This document shows, piece by piece, positions 8,862 to 15,704 of a stretch of 37,269 nucleotides of DNA. The stretch is from contig JACQWL010000590.1 of NCBI GenBank assembly GCA_016209255.1, positions 1 through 37,269 of the forward strand. Direction: 5' to 3'. Numbering within the stretch: position 1 is the stretch's first letter; each line of letters starts with the position of its first letter. The translations under genes were made by a program, and so were the position numbers. This DNA is from Verrucomicrobiota bacterium (GTDB lineage Bacteria; Verrucomicrobiota; Verrucomicrobiia; Opitutales; Opitutaceae). The notes under the pieces were generated by a model. The model was given only the letters and a program-made list of their open reading frames with translations. It had not been told where the DNA came from and did not search any database.

Positions 8862-11162
8862 ATGATGCGCCACGTGATTCTTCTGGCCGCTGCAGAGGTA
8901 GCGGTGCGCGCCGGCCTGTCGGCGGCGGCCCCGCCAGTCCTGCACTACAACGCCCCCGCGGCGAACTGGAACGAGGCGCTGCCCGTCGGCAACGGGCGCC
9001 TCGGCGCGATGGTGTTCGGCACCGTCAACCGCGAGCACCTCTCGCTCAACGAGGACAGCATCTGGTCGGGCGAATACCACTACACCCCGAGCCCGCAAAT
9101 GCGTGAGGCGCTGCCGGAGGTGCGTCGGTTGCTGTTCGCGGGCGACTACGCCGCGGCCCACGCCCTCGCGGAGAAGACCTTCGCCTATCCCAACGACCCC
9201 CGCTACGGGCACTATCAACCGCTCGCGGATCTGTGGATTGATTTCCCCGCGTCGGTCGGCGTCGCGGCCGGCAATTACCGGCGTGAGCTCAACCTTGAAG
9301 AGGCGGTCGCCGAGACCCGCTTCACGCAGGACGGCGTGCAATTTACCCGCACGGTCTTCGCCAGCGCGCCGGCTGCGGTGCTGGTCGTGCGGCTTACCGC
9401 CAACAAGCCCGGCCGGATCACGTGCGCAGTGGAGCTGACGCGCGGCCGCGACGCGCTCGTTCAGGCCGAGGGGCCCGGCCGGATTGTGCTGACGGGCTCG
9501 ACGCCGTATGGCGGCGTGCGCTTCGCCACGGTGCTGGAGGCGCGCGCCGACGGCGGTCGCGTGCGCGTGAACGGATCGCGGCTGCAAGTCGAGGGGGCGG
9601 ATGCCGTGACGCTCGTCCTCGCCGCGCAGAGCACGCTTCGCCACCAAGATCCGCTCGCGATCGCGCGCGAGCAGGCTGCGCGGTCCGTCGCACAGCCATG
9701 GGAGGAACTGCGCGCCGCCCACGTGCGGGATTACCAGCCGCTCTACCGTCGCGTGACGCTCAGCCTCGGCCCGGACCCCATGGGGAGCGTGCGAACGGAC
9801 GAGCGTCTCGCGCGGGTGAAAGCCGGCGCCGGCGATCCCGCGCTGGCTGCGCTGTTTTTTCAATTCGGGCGCTATTTATTGATCAGCAGTTCACGTCCCG
9901 ACGCGCTGCCCGCCAACCTGCAGGGCATTTGGAACGACAGCTACAAACCGGCGTGGTTTTCCGACTACACGATCAACATCAACACGCAGATGAACTACTG
10001 GCCCGCCGAGCCAGCGAATCTCGCCGAGCTGACCGAGCCGCTGTTCGCTCTGATCGAAAAATTGCGGCCGGTGGGCCGCCAGGCGGCGCGTGATCGCTAT
10101 GGCTGCCGGGGCTGGGTGCTGAGCACGCGCACGGCACCGTGGGCGACCTCGGAACTGCGCGGGACCGCGTCGCTGCTGTTCAACGACGCCGCCGCTTGGC
10201 TCAGCTTGCACCTCTGGGATCACTATCTTTTCGCGCCCGACGGTGAGTTCCTCGCGAAGAGGGTTTATCCCGTGCTGAAAGAAAGCGCGGAATTTTATCT
10301 CGATTTCCTCGTGGCCGAGCCGAAGCACGGCTGGCTGGTCGCGGGTCCGGCCGGTTCCCCGGAGAACAAATTCAAGGCCCCAGACGGATCCAGCGGCGCG
10401 CTGACGATGGGGCCGACGATGAGCCAGCAGATCGTGCGCGAGCTGTTCACGGCGTGTCTCGTCGCCGGTGAGACCCTTGGCGCGGATGAACCGTTTCGCG
10501 CTGAGTTGAAGGCCCGCCTGGCGAAACTCGCCCCGATGCAAATCGGCCGGCATGGCCAGTTGCAGGAGTGGCTGGAAGATTTTGAAGAAGTCGAACCGCA
10601 GCACCGGCATGTTTCCCATCTCTTCGGGCTGCATCCCGGCACCCAGATTTCGCCCCGCCTTACGCCCGAACTCGCCGCGGCGGCCCGGCGCACGCTCGAG
10701 CGGCGGGGCGACGGCGGGACGGGCTGGAGCAAGGCGTGGAAAATCAATTTCTGGGCGCGGCTGCTCGATGGAGACCATGCGCACAAGATGCTGCACGAAC
10801 TGCTCGCGCAGAGCACGCTGCCGAATCTTTTCGACAATCATCCGCCGTTCCAAATCGACGGCAATTTCGGAGCCACCGCCGGCATCGCGGAGATGCTGCT
10901 ACAGAGTCATCTCGGCGAACTGCACCTGCTGCCGGCACTGCCGTCAGCGTGGCCGACCGGGTCCGTAACGGGGCTCCGTGCTCGCGGGGGCTTCACCGTC
11001 GATCTCGCCTGGAGCGATGGAAAACTGACGCGGGCCACCGTGCGCGCGACCGCCGCGTCCCGCGCAACCCTGCGCTGGGGTGAGCGCACGCGCGTCCTTG
11101 AGTTCGAGCGCGGCGGCGCCAAGACCATCGAGGCGGATTTCTTCACCGCACCCGCTCCGTGA
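8862..11162 (+). CDS. GH95 alpha-L-fucosidase (or alpha-L-galactosidase)
   Basis: This 766-residue exported enzyme has a signal-like N-terminus (MMRHVILLAAAEVAVRAGLS) and begins in the family manner: 'LHYNAPAANWNEALPVGNG', 'RLGAMVFGTVNREHLSLNED', 'SIWSG'. In characterised GH95 enzymes the catalytic set is two asparagines that activate water, a glutamate acid and an aspartate base. The equivalents here are N372 and N374 in 'TININTQMNYW', E569 in 'GQLQEWLEDFEE' and D666 in 'FQIDGNFGATAG'. GH95 is an inverting family acting mainly on alpha-1,2-fucosyl-galactose; some members prefer L-galactose. The reading frame ends in TGA overlapping the next gene's GTG. The neighbouring GH29 and GH2 genes suggest stepwise trimming of a fucosylated galactose side chain in the periplasm. 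Confidence 0.93.
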   Translation: MMRHVILLAAAEVAVRAGLSAAAPPVLHYNAPAANWNEALPVGNGRLGAMVFGTVNREHLSLNEDSIWSGEYHYTPSPQMREALPEVRRLLFAGDYAAAHALAEKTFAYPNDPRYGHYQPLADLWIDFPASVGVAAGNYRRELNLEEAVAETRFTQDGVQFTRTVFASAPAAVLVVRLTANKPGRITCAVELTRGRDALVQAEGPGRIVLTGSTPYGGVRFATVLEARADGGRVRVNGSRLQVEGADAVTLVLAAQSTLRHQDPLAIAREQAARSVAQPWEELRAAHVRDYQPLYRRVTLSLGPDPMGSVRTDERLARVKAGAGDPALAALFFQFGRYLLISSSRPDALPANLQGIWNDSYKPAWFSDYTININTQMNYWPAEPANLAELTEPLFALIEKLRPVGRQAARDRYGCRGWVLSTRTAPWATSELRGTASLLFNDAAAWLSLHLWDHYLFAPDGEFLAKRVYPVLKESAEFYLDFLVAEPKHGWLVAGPAGSPENKFKAPDGSSGALTMGPTMSQQIVRELFTACLVAGETLGADEPFRAELKARLAKLAPMQIGRHGQLQEWLEDFEEVEPQHRHVSHLFGLHPGTQISPRLTPELAAAARRTLERRGDGGTGWSKAWKINFWARLLDGDHAHKMLHELLAQSTLPNLFDNHPPFQIDGNFGATAGIAEMLLQSHLGELHLLPALPSAWPTGSVTGLRARGGFTVDLAWSDGKLTRATVRATAASRATLRWGERTRVLEFERGGAKTIEADFFTAPAP

Positions 11163-12691
11163 AGCCGCCGCGTCGTCTCCTTGCTTTCGTCCTCCCGATG
11201 GTCGGGTGGATCGCGCTCTACAGTTCACCGGCGCAAGAGGCGCGTGAGCGCACGGTGCGACTCCCGGATTCGGATGCCAATTGGAAGCGGGCGCGGCTCT
11301 ACGTGGAGGAGACGCCGGATGCGGATTACCGGCATGCTTCGGCCGCGGCCCATGAAGCGTTTCGTGATCTGAAGTTCGGCGTGCGCGTTCATTGGGGACT
11401 CTACTCGATCGGCGGGCGGCCGGCCGAATCGTGGCCGTTTCTCTCCATGTCGAACGAGGAGCGGCAGCGCTATCAGCAGCTCTACCGGACGTGGAATCCT
11501 TCCCGCTTTAATGCCGAGGAATGGGTGGCGCTTTTCGAGCGAGCGGGAGCGCGGTGTTTCGCGTTCACGGCGAAACACCACGAGGGATTCTCCATGTTCG
11601 ACACGCAGACCCGCGTGCGCCGCCGCGTAAACTGGACCGCCGCCGGAGGCCCCGCGATCGAGGAATGCGATCTGGCCTACAGCATCGCCGAGACTCCGTT
11701 CCGGCGCGACGTGGTGCGGGAACTGGCGGACGCGTCCCATCGCCACGGCCTCAAGATCGATCTCTATTTTTCCCACCCCGATTGGTATGACGCGGATTTC
11801 CGGCCGTGGGGGTTTCATCCCCTGCAACGGCCGGGCGCCCCGGATGCGGAGGCCGTTGCGAAACGCCAAGGCCGGCCGTTGGCGTTCGCCACCGAACCCA
11901 CGGACGCGGAGGAGGGCAGGATGCTGGCGCGGCACCGCGACCAGTTGCGCGAGCTGCTGACCAACTACGGCACCATCGACATGGTGTGCCTGGACATCAG
12001 TCTCGGCGCCAGAGTCTGGCCCCAACTCAAGGCCACGCTGAAGGAACTGCGGGCCCTTCAACCCGACGTGATGTTCCGCGCGCGCGGCATCGGCAACTAT
12101 GGCGACTATTACACTCCGGAGGGATTTGTGCCGGGTTCCAAGGAACCCACCGCAATGCCGTGGATGGTCATCTCGGCGCTCGGGCGCTCGTTTTCCTACG
12201 AGCCCGAGGCCACCAAATACAAAGGCGCCCAGTGGATCGTGCGGAACCTGATTGAGACCGTCGCGAAGGGCGGAAATTTCATGGTCGGGGTCGGTCCGGA
12301 TGCCACTGGCAGCTTTCATCCCGCCGCCGCGGCGCAGCTGGAGCAAACCGGTGCGTGGCTGCGCACCAACGCCGAAGGCATCTACGCCACACGCCCCAGG
12401 GATGGCGACGACTGGCGCGAGGGAGATAATATCCGCTTCACCCGCTCAAAGGACGCAAAAATTGTTTACGCGTTTGCGCAGGCGTGGCCCGGCGACGAGC
12501 TGACGCTTCGCACCGTGCGCACTCGGGCCGGCTCGACGGTGCGACTGCTGGGATATCCCCCGGCCCTCGCGTGGCGCCACGACGCCGAACGCGGTTTGAT
12601 CGTCGCGCTGCCGCGTGAACTGCAGGAGACGGCGCAACGCCCGTCGCCCTTCGCCCACACTTTCCGGATCGAAGTCGATTCGTCACCCTGA
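11159..12691 (+). CDS. GH29 alpha-L-fucosidase
   Basis: This protein of 510 residues has a hydrophobic leader (LLAFVLPMVGWIALYSSPAQ) and so is exported. GH29 features are 'FGVRVHWGLYSIGG' (about 73-86), 'CFAFTAKHHEGFSMFDTQT' with the paired histidines, 'IDLYFSHPDWYDADF', and the nucleophile region 'YGTIDMVCLDISLG' with D279 as the likely nucleophile. 'GGNFMVGVGPDATGSF' closes the barrel. The residues before the nucleophile (VCLD) differ from the common W-x-D form, so this may be a divergent subfamily. The start is the GTG at 11159, which overlaps the GH95 stop as GTGA and preserves the signal peptide. GH29 is a retaining family with broad linkage range (1,3, 1,4 and 1,6, sometimes 1,2). With GH95 it could remove differently linked fucose residues. 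Confidence 0.9.
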   Translation: MKPPRRLLAFVLPMVGWIALYSSPAQEARERTVRLPDSDANWKRARLYVEETPDADYRHASAAAHEAFRDLKFGVRVHWGLYSIGGRPAESWPFLSMSNEERQRYQQLYRTWNPSRFNAEEWVALFERAGARCFAFTAKHHEGFSMFDTQTRVRRRVNWTAAGGPAIEECDLAYSIAETPFRRDVVRELADASHRHGLKIDLYFSHPDWYDADFRPWGFHPLQRPGAPDAEAVAKRQGRPLAFATEPTDAEEGRMLARHRDQLRELLTNYGTIDMVCLDISLGARVWPQLKATLKELRALQPDVMFRARGIGNYGDYYTPEGFVPGSKEPTAMPWMVISALGRSFSYEPEATKYKGAQWIVRNLIETVAKGGNFMVGVGPDATGSFHPAAAAQLEQTGAWLRTNAEGIYATRPRDGDDWREGDNIRFTRSKDAKIVYAFAQAWPGDELTLRTVRTRAGSTVRLLGYPPALAWRHDAERGLIVALPRELQETAQRPSPFAHTFRIEVDSSP

Positions 12692-12734
12692 CGCGCGGCG
12701 CTGGCCGCCACCCTCCGATCAAAGCATACTCCTC

Positions 12735-14777
12735 ATGATCAATAAAACGTCCCTGGTTCTGGGCGTGCTGCTGGCCCTGTGCTGGCCCGCCGCCGCCCGT
12801 GCTCAAACAGGCGCCACCGCGGCGCCAACGGATTCGGCCGCCGACGTCCGCCGCCTTTCCCTGAACGGCCTGTGGAAATTCTCGGCCGACTACCAAAACT
12901 GGGGCGACAAGGCCCAGTGGTTCTCGCCGAAGACCGGCGACGGCGGCTGGGACACTTTGAAAGTGCCGGGCACATGGTCACATGACCCGCGATTCATCGG
13001 CTTCATCGGCGCGGGGTGGTATCGCCAGCGGTTCACACCGCCAGAGGTGAAGCCAGGCGAGCACGTGCGGCTCGCCTTCGGCGCGGTGTTTCGCCGCGCG
13101 CGGGTCTGGTTGAACGGCGAACTGCTCGGCTCACATGACTTCGGCTACACGCCCTTCGAGTTCGACGTCACCGACCGGCTCAAGCCCGGCGTGCCCAACT
13201 TGGTCGTAGTGTGCGCCGACAACAGCTGGACGAAGCTTTCCGGGCAACCGGTCGTCGCGTGGTGGGACGACGGCGGGATCATCCGCGACGTCGAGTTGCT
13301 CGTCGGCCCCGGCATCTATGTGGCACGGCAAAAGGTCGAGGCGGCGCCCGATCTCGCCGCCGGCACGGCCGCGGTGCGACTGCGGGCGTGGGTGCGCAAC
13401 ACCACGAAATCATCGCAGCGCGTGCGCGTGCGCGCGGAAATTTCCCGGGAGGAAACCTGGCTGGCCCTGCCGCCCGCCGCCGCCGAGACGGAGGTCGCGT
13501 CCGGCGCCACCGCGACCGTCGAACTCAACTTCACGCTCGCCAAAGACCAGGTGTCGCTCTGGCAACTCGACGCCCCGGTCCTCTACCAGATGCGCACGAC
13601 CGTCGACGGCCACGCGCGCGACACGGTGCGCTTCGGGCTGCGCCGTTTTGAGACGCGCGGAACGCAACTCCTGCTCAACGGCCACCCCATCCGGCTCGCC
13701 GGGGCCAACCGCCACGCCAGCTATCCCGGCGGCGGCCAGGACGAGCCGACGGACGTGATCGTGCGCGATCTGCAATTGATGAAGGCAGCCGGCCTGGTCT
13801 TTCAGCGGTTGATTCACTATCCAGTCCCGCCCGCCGTCCTCGACTGGGCCGATCGCCACGGCATGCTGATGATCGCCGAGGCCAGCCACACCCATTTTCC
13901 GGAAAACGACCTGGATTCGCCGGAGATGCAGAGCACGTTTCAGCGCCAGCACCGCGAAATGATGGAGCGCGACTGGAACCACCCCTCGATCATCGCGTGG
14001 AGCGTGGCGAACGAGATTGCGGCCGACACTCCGCCGGGCGTGCGGTGGGTGAAAACCATGCGGGACTTCACGCTCGGGCTGGACCCGACGCGCCTCGTCG
14101 TGTTTGCCAGCAACACGGTGAGCAAGGCGAAGCTCATGCCGGAGGGCGAAGGTTCCGTCCATGCGGATTTCGTGTGCCTCAACACCTACGGCGCGACGCC
14201 GCAGCAAAACGCGGCGAACATCGATCGCGCCCACGCGCTGTTTCCCGACAAGCCGCTCATCGTGACCGAATACGGCCTGCGGCGCAACTGGGTGGAGGAC
14301 GAGGTGGAGCGGGTGGACTGGTTTCGCGAGATGCTCGCGATCTTCCGCGCGCGTCCGTTTGTCTCCGGTGCGTCGATCTGGAGCTTCAACGATTACCGCA
14401 GCCGTTATGTCGGCACGAGTGCGAACGGCTGGCGCGAATGGGGCATCGTCGATCCCGAGCGCAAGCCCACCGCCACCTACGATGCCCTCCGCCGCGAGCA
14501 CTCGGGCTTCGTCGTGCGCGAGGCGACGGTCGCGGCGGGCTTCGCCACCATCCGGCTCGAGCCGCGCGTCGATTTCCCCGTGTTTCCCCCGGTCGCATGC
14601 GAACTGCGGGTGAATTTCATGGACGCACAGTATCGGCTGATCGAAACGAAGTCATCGCCGCTGCGCACCGATGCGCCGATGAAACTCGCCGCTCCGCCGG
14701 GCACGAGCGCCCTTCGCGCGGAAATCTGGCGCGGAGGTTTCCGCACCGGGACGTTCGGCCTGGTCCCGCCAAACTGA
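12735..14777 (+). CDS. GH2 beta-galactosidase/beta-glucuronidase-type glycosidase
   Basis: This protein of 680 residues from ATG 12735 has a clear signal peptide (KTSLVLGVLLALCWPAAARA). An earlier in-frame start would run back into the GH29 gene. The order is GH2: a jelly-roll sugar-binding domain (about 40-200; 'LNGLWKFSADYQNW', 'WYRQRF', 'VWLNGELLGSHDFGYTPFEF'), an immunoglobulin-like domain (about 200-305) and a TIM barrel opening 'FGLRRFETRGTQLLLNGHPI'. The acid/base is E427 in 'WSVANE' and the nucleophile is E512 in 'IVTEYG'. The late loop 'YRSRYVGTSANGWREWGIVD' resembles beta-glucuronidases in layout but lacks the asparagine-lysine pair used for uronate recognition, so a beta-galactosidase or related activity is more likely. 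It lies 43 bp after GH29 in the same operon. Confidence 0.88.
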   Translation: MINKTSLVLGVLLALCWPAAARAQTGATAAPTDSAADVRRLSLNGLWKFSADYQNWGDKAQWFSPKTGDGGWDTLKVPGTWSHDPRFIGFIGAGWYRQRFTPPEVKPGEHVRLAFGAVFRRARVWLNGELLGSHDFGYTPFEFDVTDRLKPGVPNLVVVCADNSWTKLSGQPVVAWWDDGGIIRDVELLVGPGIYVARQKVEAAPDLAAGTAAVRLRAWVRNTTKSSQRVRVRAEISREETWLALPPAAAETEVASGATATVELNFTLAKDQVSLWQLDAPVLYQMRTTVDGHARDTVRFGLRRFETRGTQLLLNGHPIRLAGANRHASYPGGGQDEPTDVIVRDLQLMKAAGLVFQRLIHYPVPPAVLDWADRHGMLMIAEASHTHFPENDLDSPEMQSTFQRQHREMMERDWNHPSIIAWSVANEIAADTPPGVRWVKTMRDFTLGLDPTRLVVFASNTVSKAKLMPEGEGSVHADFVCLNTYGATPQQNAANIDRAHALFPDKPLIVTEYGLRRNWVEDEVERVDWFREMLAIFRARPFVSGASIWSFNDYRSRYVGTSANGWREWGIVDPERKPTATYDALRREHSGFVVREATVAAGFATIRLEPRVDFPVFPPVACELRVNFMDAQYRLIETKSSPLRTDAPMKLAAPPGTSALRAEIWRGGFRTGTFGLVPPN

Positions 14778-14802
14778 GTCGCAATCACCGCTTCACTCCA
14801 CG

Positions 14803-15540
14803 ATGAAAATTCAAAACTGCCTGTTGCTCGGCGTGCTCGTCGGACTGATCGCCAATGGCACATCGGCCCAGAATCAACCGCCGCCACCGCCCGCGGCAAA
14901 AGTCGATCCAGCGTATGCGCCCGTCGCTGACGATCCCAAACTGCCGCGCGTGCTGCTCATCGGCGACTCGGTCTCGGTCGGCTACACCCTTGCGCTGCGC
15001 AAAGAACTGGCCGGCACGGCCAACCTCCATCGCCCGCCGGCCAATTGCGGGTCGACGAAAACCGGCCTGCGCGACCTGGACAAATGGCTGGGCGAGGGCA
15101 GGTGGGATGTCATCCACTTCAACTGGGGCCTCCACGATCTCGGCTATCGCTTCACCGAAGACTCGAACCGGGACGCCAACGGAACCTACGCGCGCCCCGA
15201 CAACGGCGGCCACCAGCACGTGCCGCCGGCCGAGTATGAAAAGAACCTCCGTGCACTCGTCTACCGTCTGAAGCGGACCGGCGCGAAACTCATCTTTGCA
15301 ACCACCACACCAGTGCCGGCTGACCTGAACGCATACGTCAAGGCGTCGGAACTGCCCTACAACGAGGTCGCGAAAAAAGTCATGCGCGAAGAGGGAGTGA
15401 CGACGAACGATCTGTGGGCGTTCGCCACGCCGCAACTCGGCCAGATCCAGCAAGGCGGCAACCCGCACTTCACGGCCAAAGGGTCGGCGGCATTGGCCCG
15501 TGAAGTGGCGCGGGCGATCACGGCGGCCCTCGCAAATTAG
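14803..15540 (+). CDS. Secreted SGNH/GDSL hydrolase (probable carbohydrate esterase)
   Basis: This 245-residue protein has a signal peptide (MKIQNCLLLGVLVGLIANGT, then SAQ) and a proline-rich linker. SGNH blocks are visible: block I 'LLIGDSVSVGY' with S56 as nucleophile, block II glycine near 'NCGSTKTGLRDLDKW', block III asparagine near 'IHFNWGLHDLGY', and block V 'GNPHFTAKGSAALA' with the catalytic histidine (normally DxxH; here N-P-H). In bacterial glycan loci such enzymes commonly deacetylate polysaccharides, so removal of O-acetyl groups from the fucosidase substrate is plausible but not shown. It is the last gene of the operon, 25 bp after GH2, and a 7-bp stem-loop follows its stop almost at once. 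Confidence 0.85.
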   Translation: MKIQNCLLLGVLVGLIANGTSAQNQPPPPPAAKVDPAYAPVADDPKLPRVLLIGDSVSVGYTLALRKELAGTANLHRPPANCGSTKTGLRDLDKWLGEGRWDVIHFNWGLHDLGYRFTEDSNRDANGTYARPDNGGHQHVPPAEYEKNLRALVYRLKRTGAKLIFATTTPVPADLNAYVKASELPYNEVAKKVMREEGVTTNDLWAFATPQLGQIQQGGNPHFTAKGSAALAREVARAITAALAN

Positions 15541-15543
15541 GCA

Positions 15544-15561
15544 CAAAGGACCGCTCCTTTG
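15544..15561 (+). terminator. Stem-loop after the fucosidase operon
   Basis: CAAAGGA-ccgc-TCCTTTG is a perfect 7-bp stem with a 4-nt loop that begins 3 nt after the SGNH stop. There is no long T-run, but the location, between the end of one operon and operator site 2, fits a terminator. Confidence 0.47.
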
Positions 15562-15574
15562 CATGGCGCCGTTT

Positions 15575-15590
15575 GGTGAACGTGTTCACT
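15575..15590. promoter_or_regulatory. Palindromic operator-like site 2
   Basis: GGTGAACGTGTTCACT has six matched pairs around a 2-bp centre and differs from a perfect repeat only at the outermost pair and the centre. It lies 114 bp before the first TonB receptor start. TTGCAT at 15601-15606, exactly 11 bp downstream, is a fair -35 candidate; TACTTT at 15622-15627 is a weak -10 candidate with a short spacer of about 15 bp. Confidence 0.73.
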
Positions 15591-15678
15591 AACGAGTTCG
15601 TTGCATGTATTGCCCGGAGACTACTTTTCTCATGCCGCCTCGGGTCCGTTGTGGACCTCACGTTCGCCGTGCCCTTTA

Positions 15679-15695
15679 AAAGAATCGTATTCTTT
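15679..15695. promoter_or_regulatory. AT-rich palindrome at the receptor leader
   Basis: AAAGAAT-CGT-ATTCTTT is a perfect 7-bp inverted repeat with a 3-nt centre, 9 bp before the receptor ATG. It stands out in GC-rich DNA and covers the ribosome-binding region, so it could be a second protein-binding site or an mRNA hairpin that limits translation. It has no counterpart before the second receptor. Confidence 0.42.
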
Positions 15696-15704
15696 ACCAA
15701 GCCC

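Noticed and set aside
14803-14880. SGNH protein as a lipoprotein
   Set aside because: Its leader contains a cysteine only at position 6, before the hydrophobic stretch, and no lipobox at the cleavage region.
15573-15704. 44-codon N-terminal extension of the first receptor
   Set aside because: It runs through operator site 2 and would bury the signal peptide. The ATG at 15705 matches the paralogue's start.
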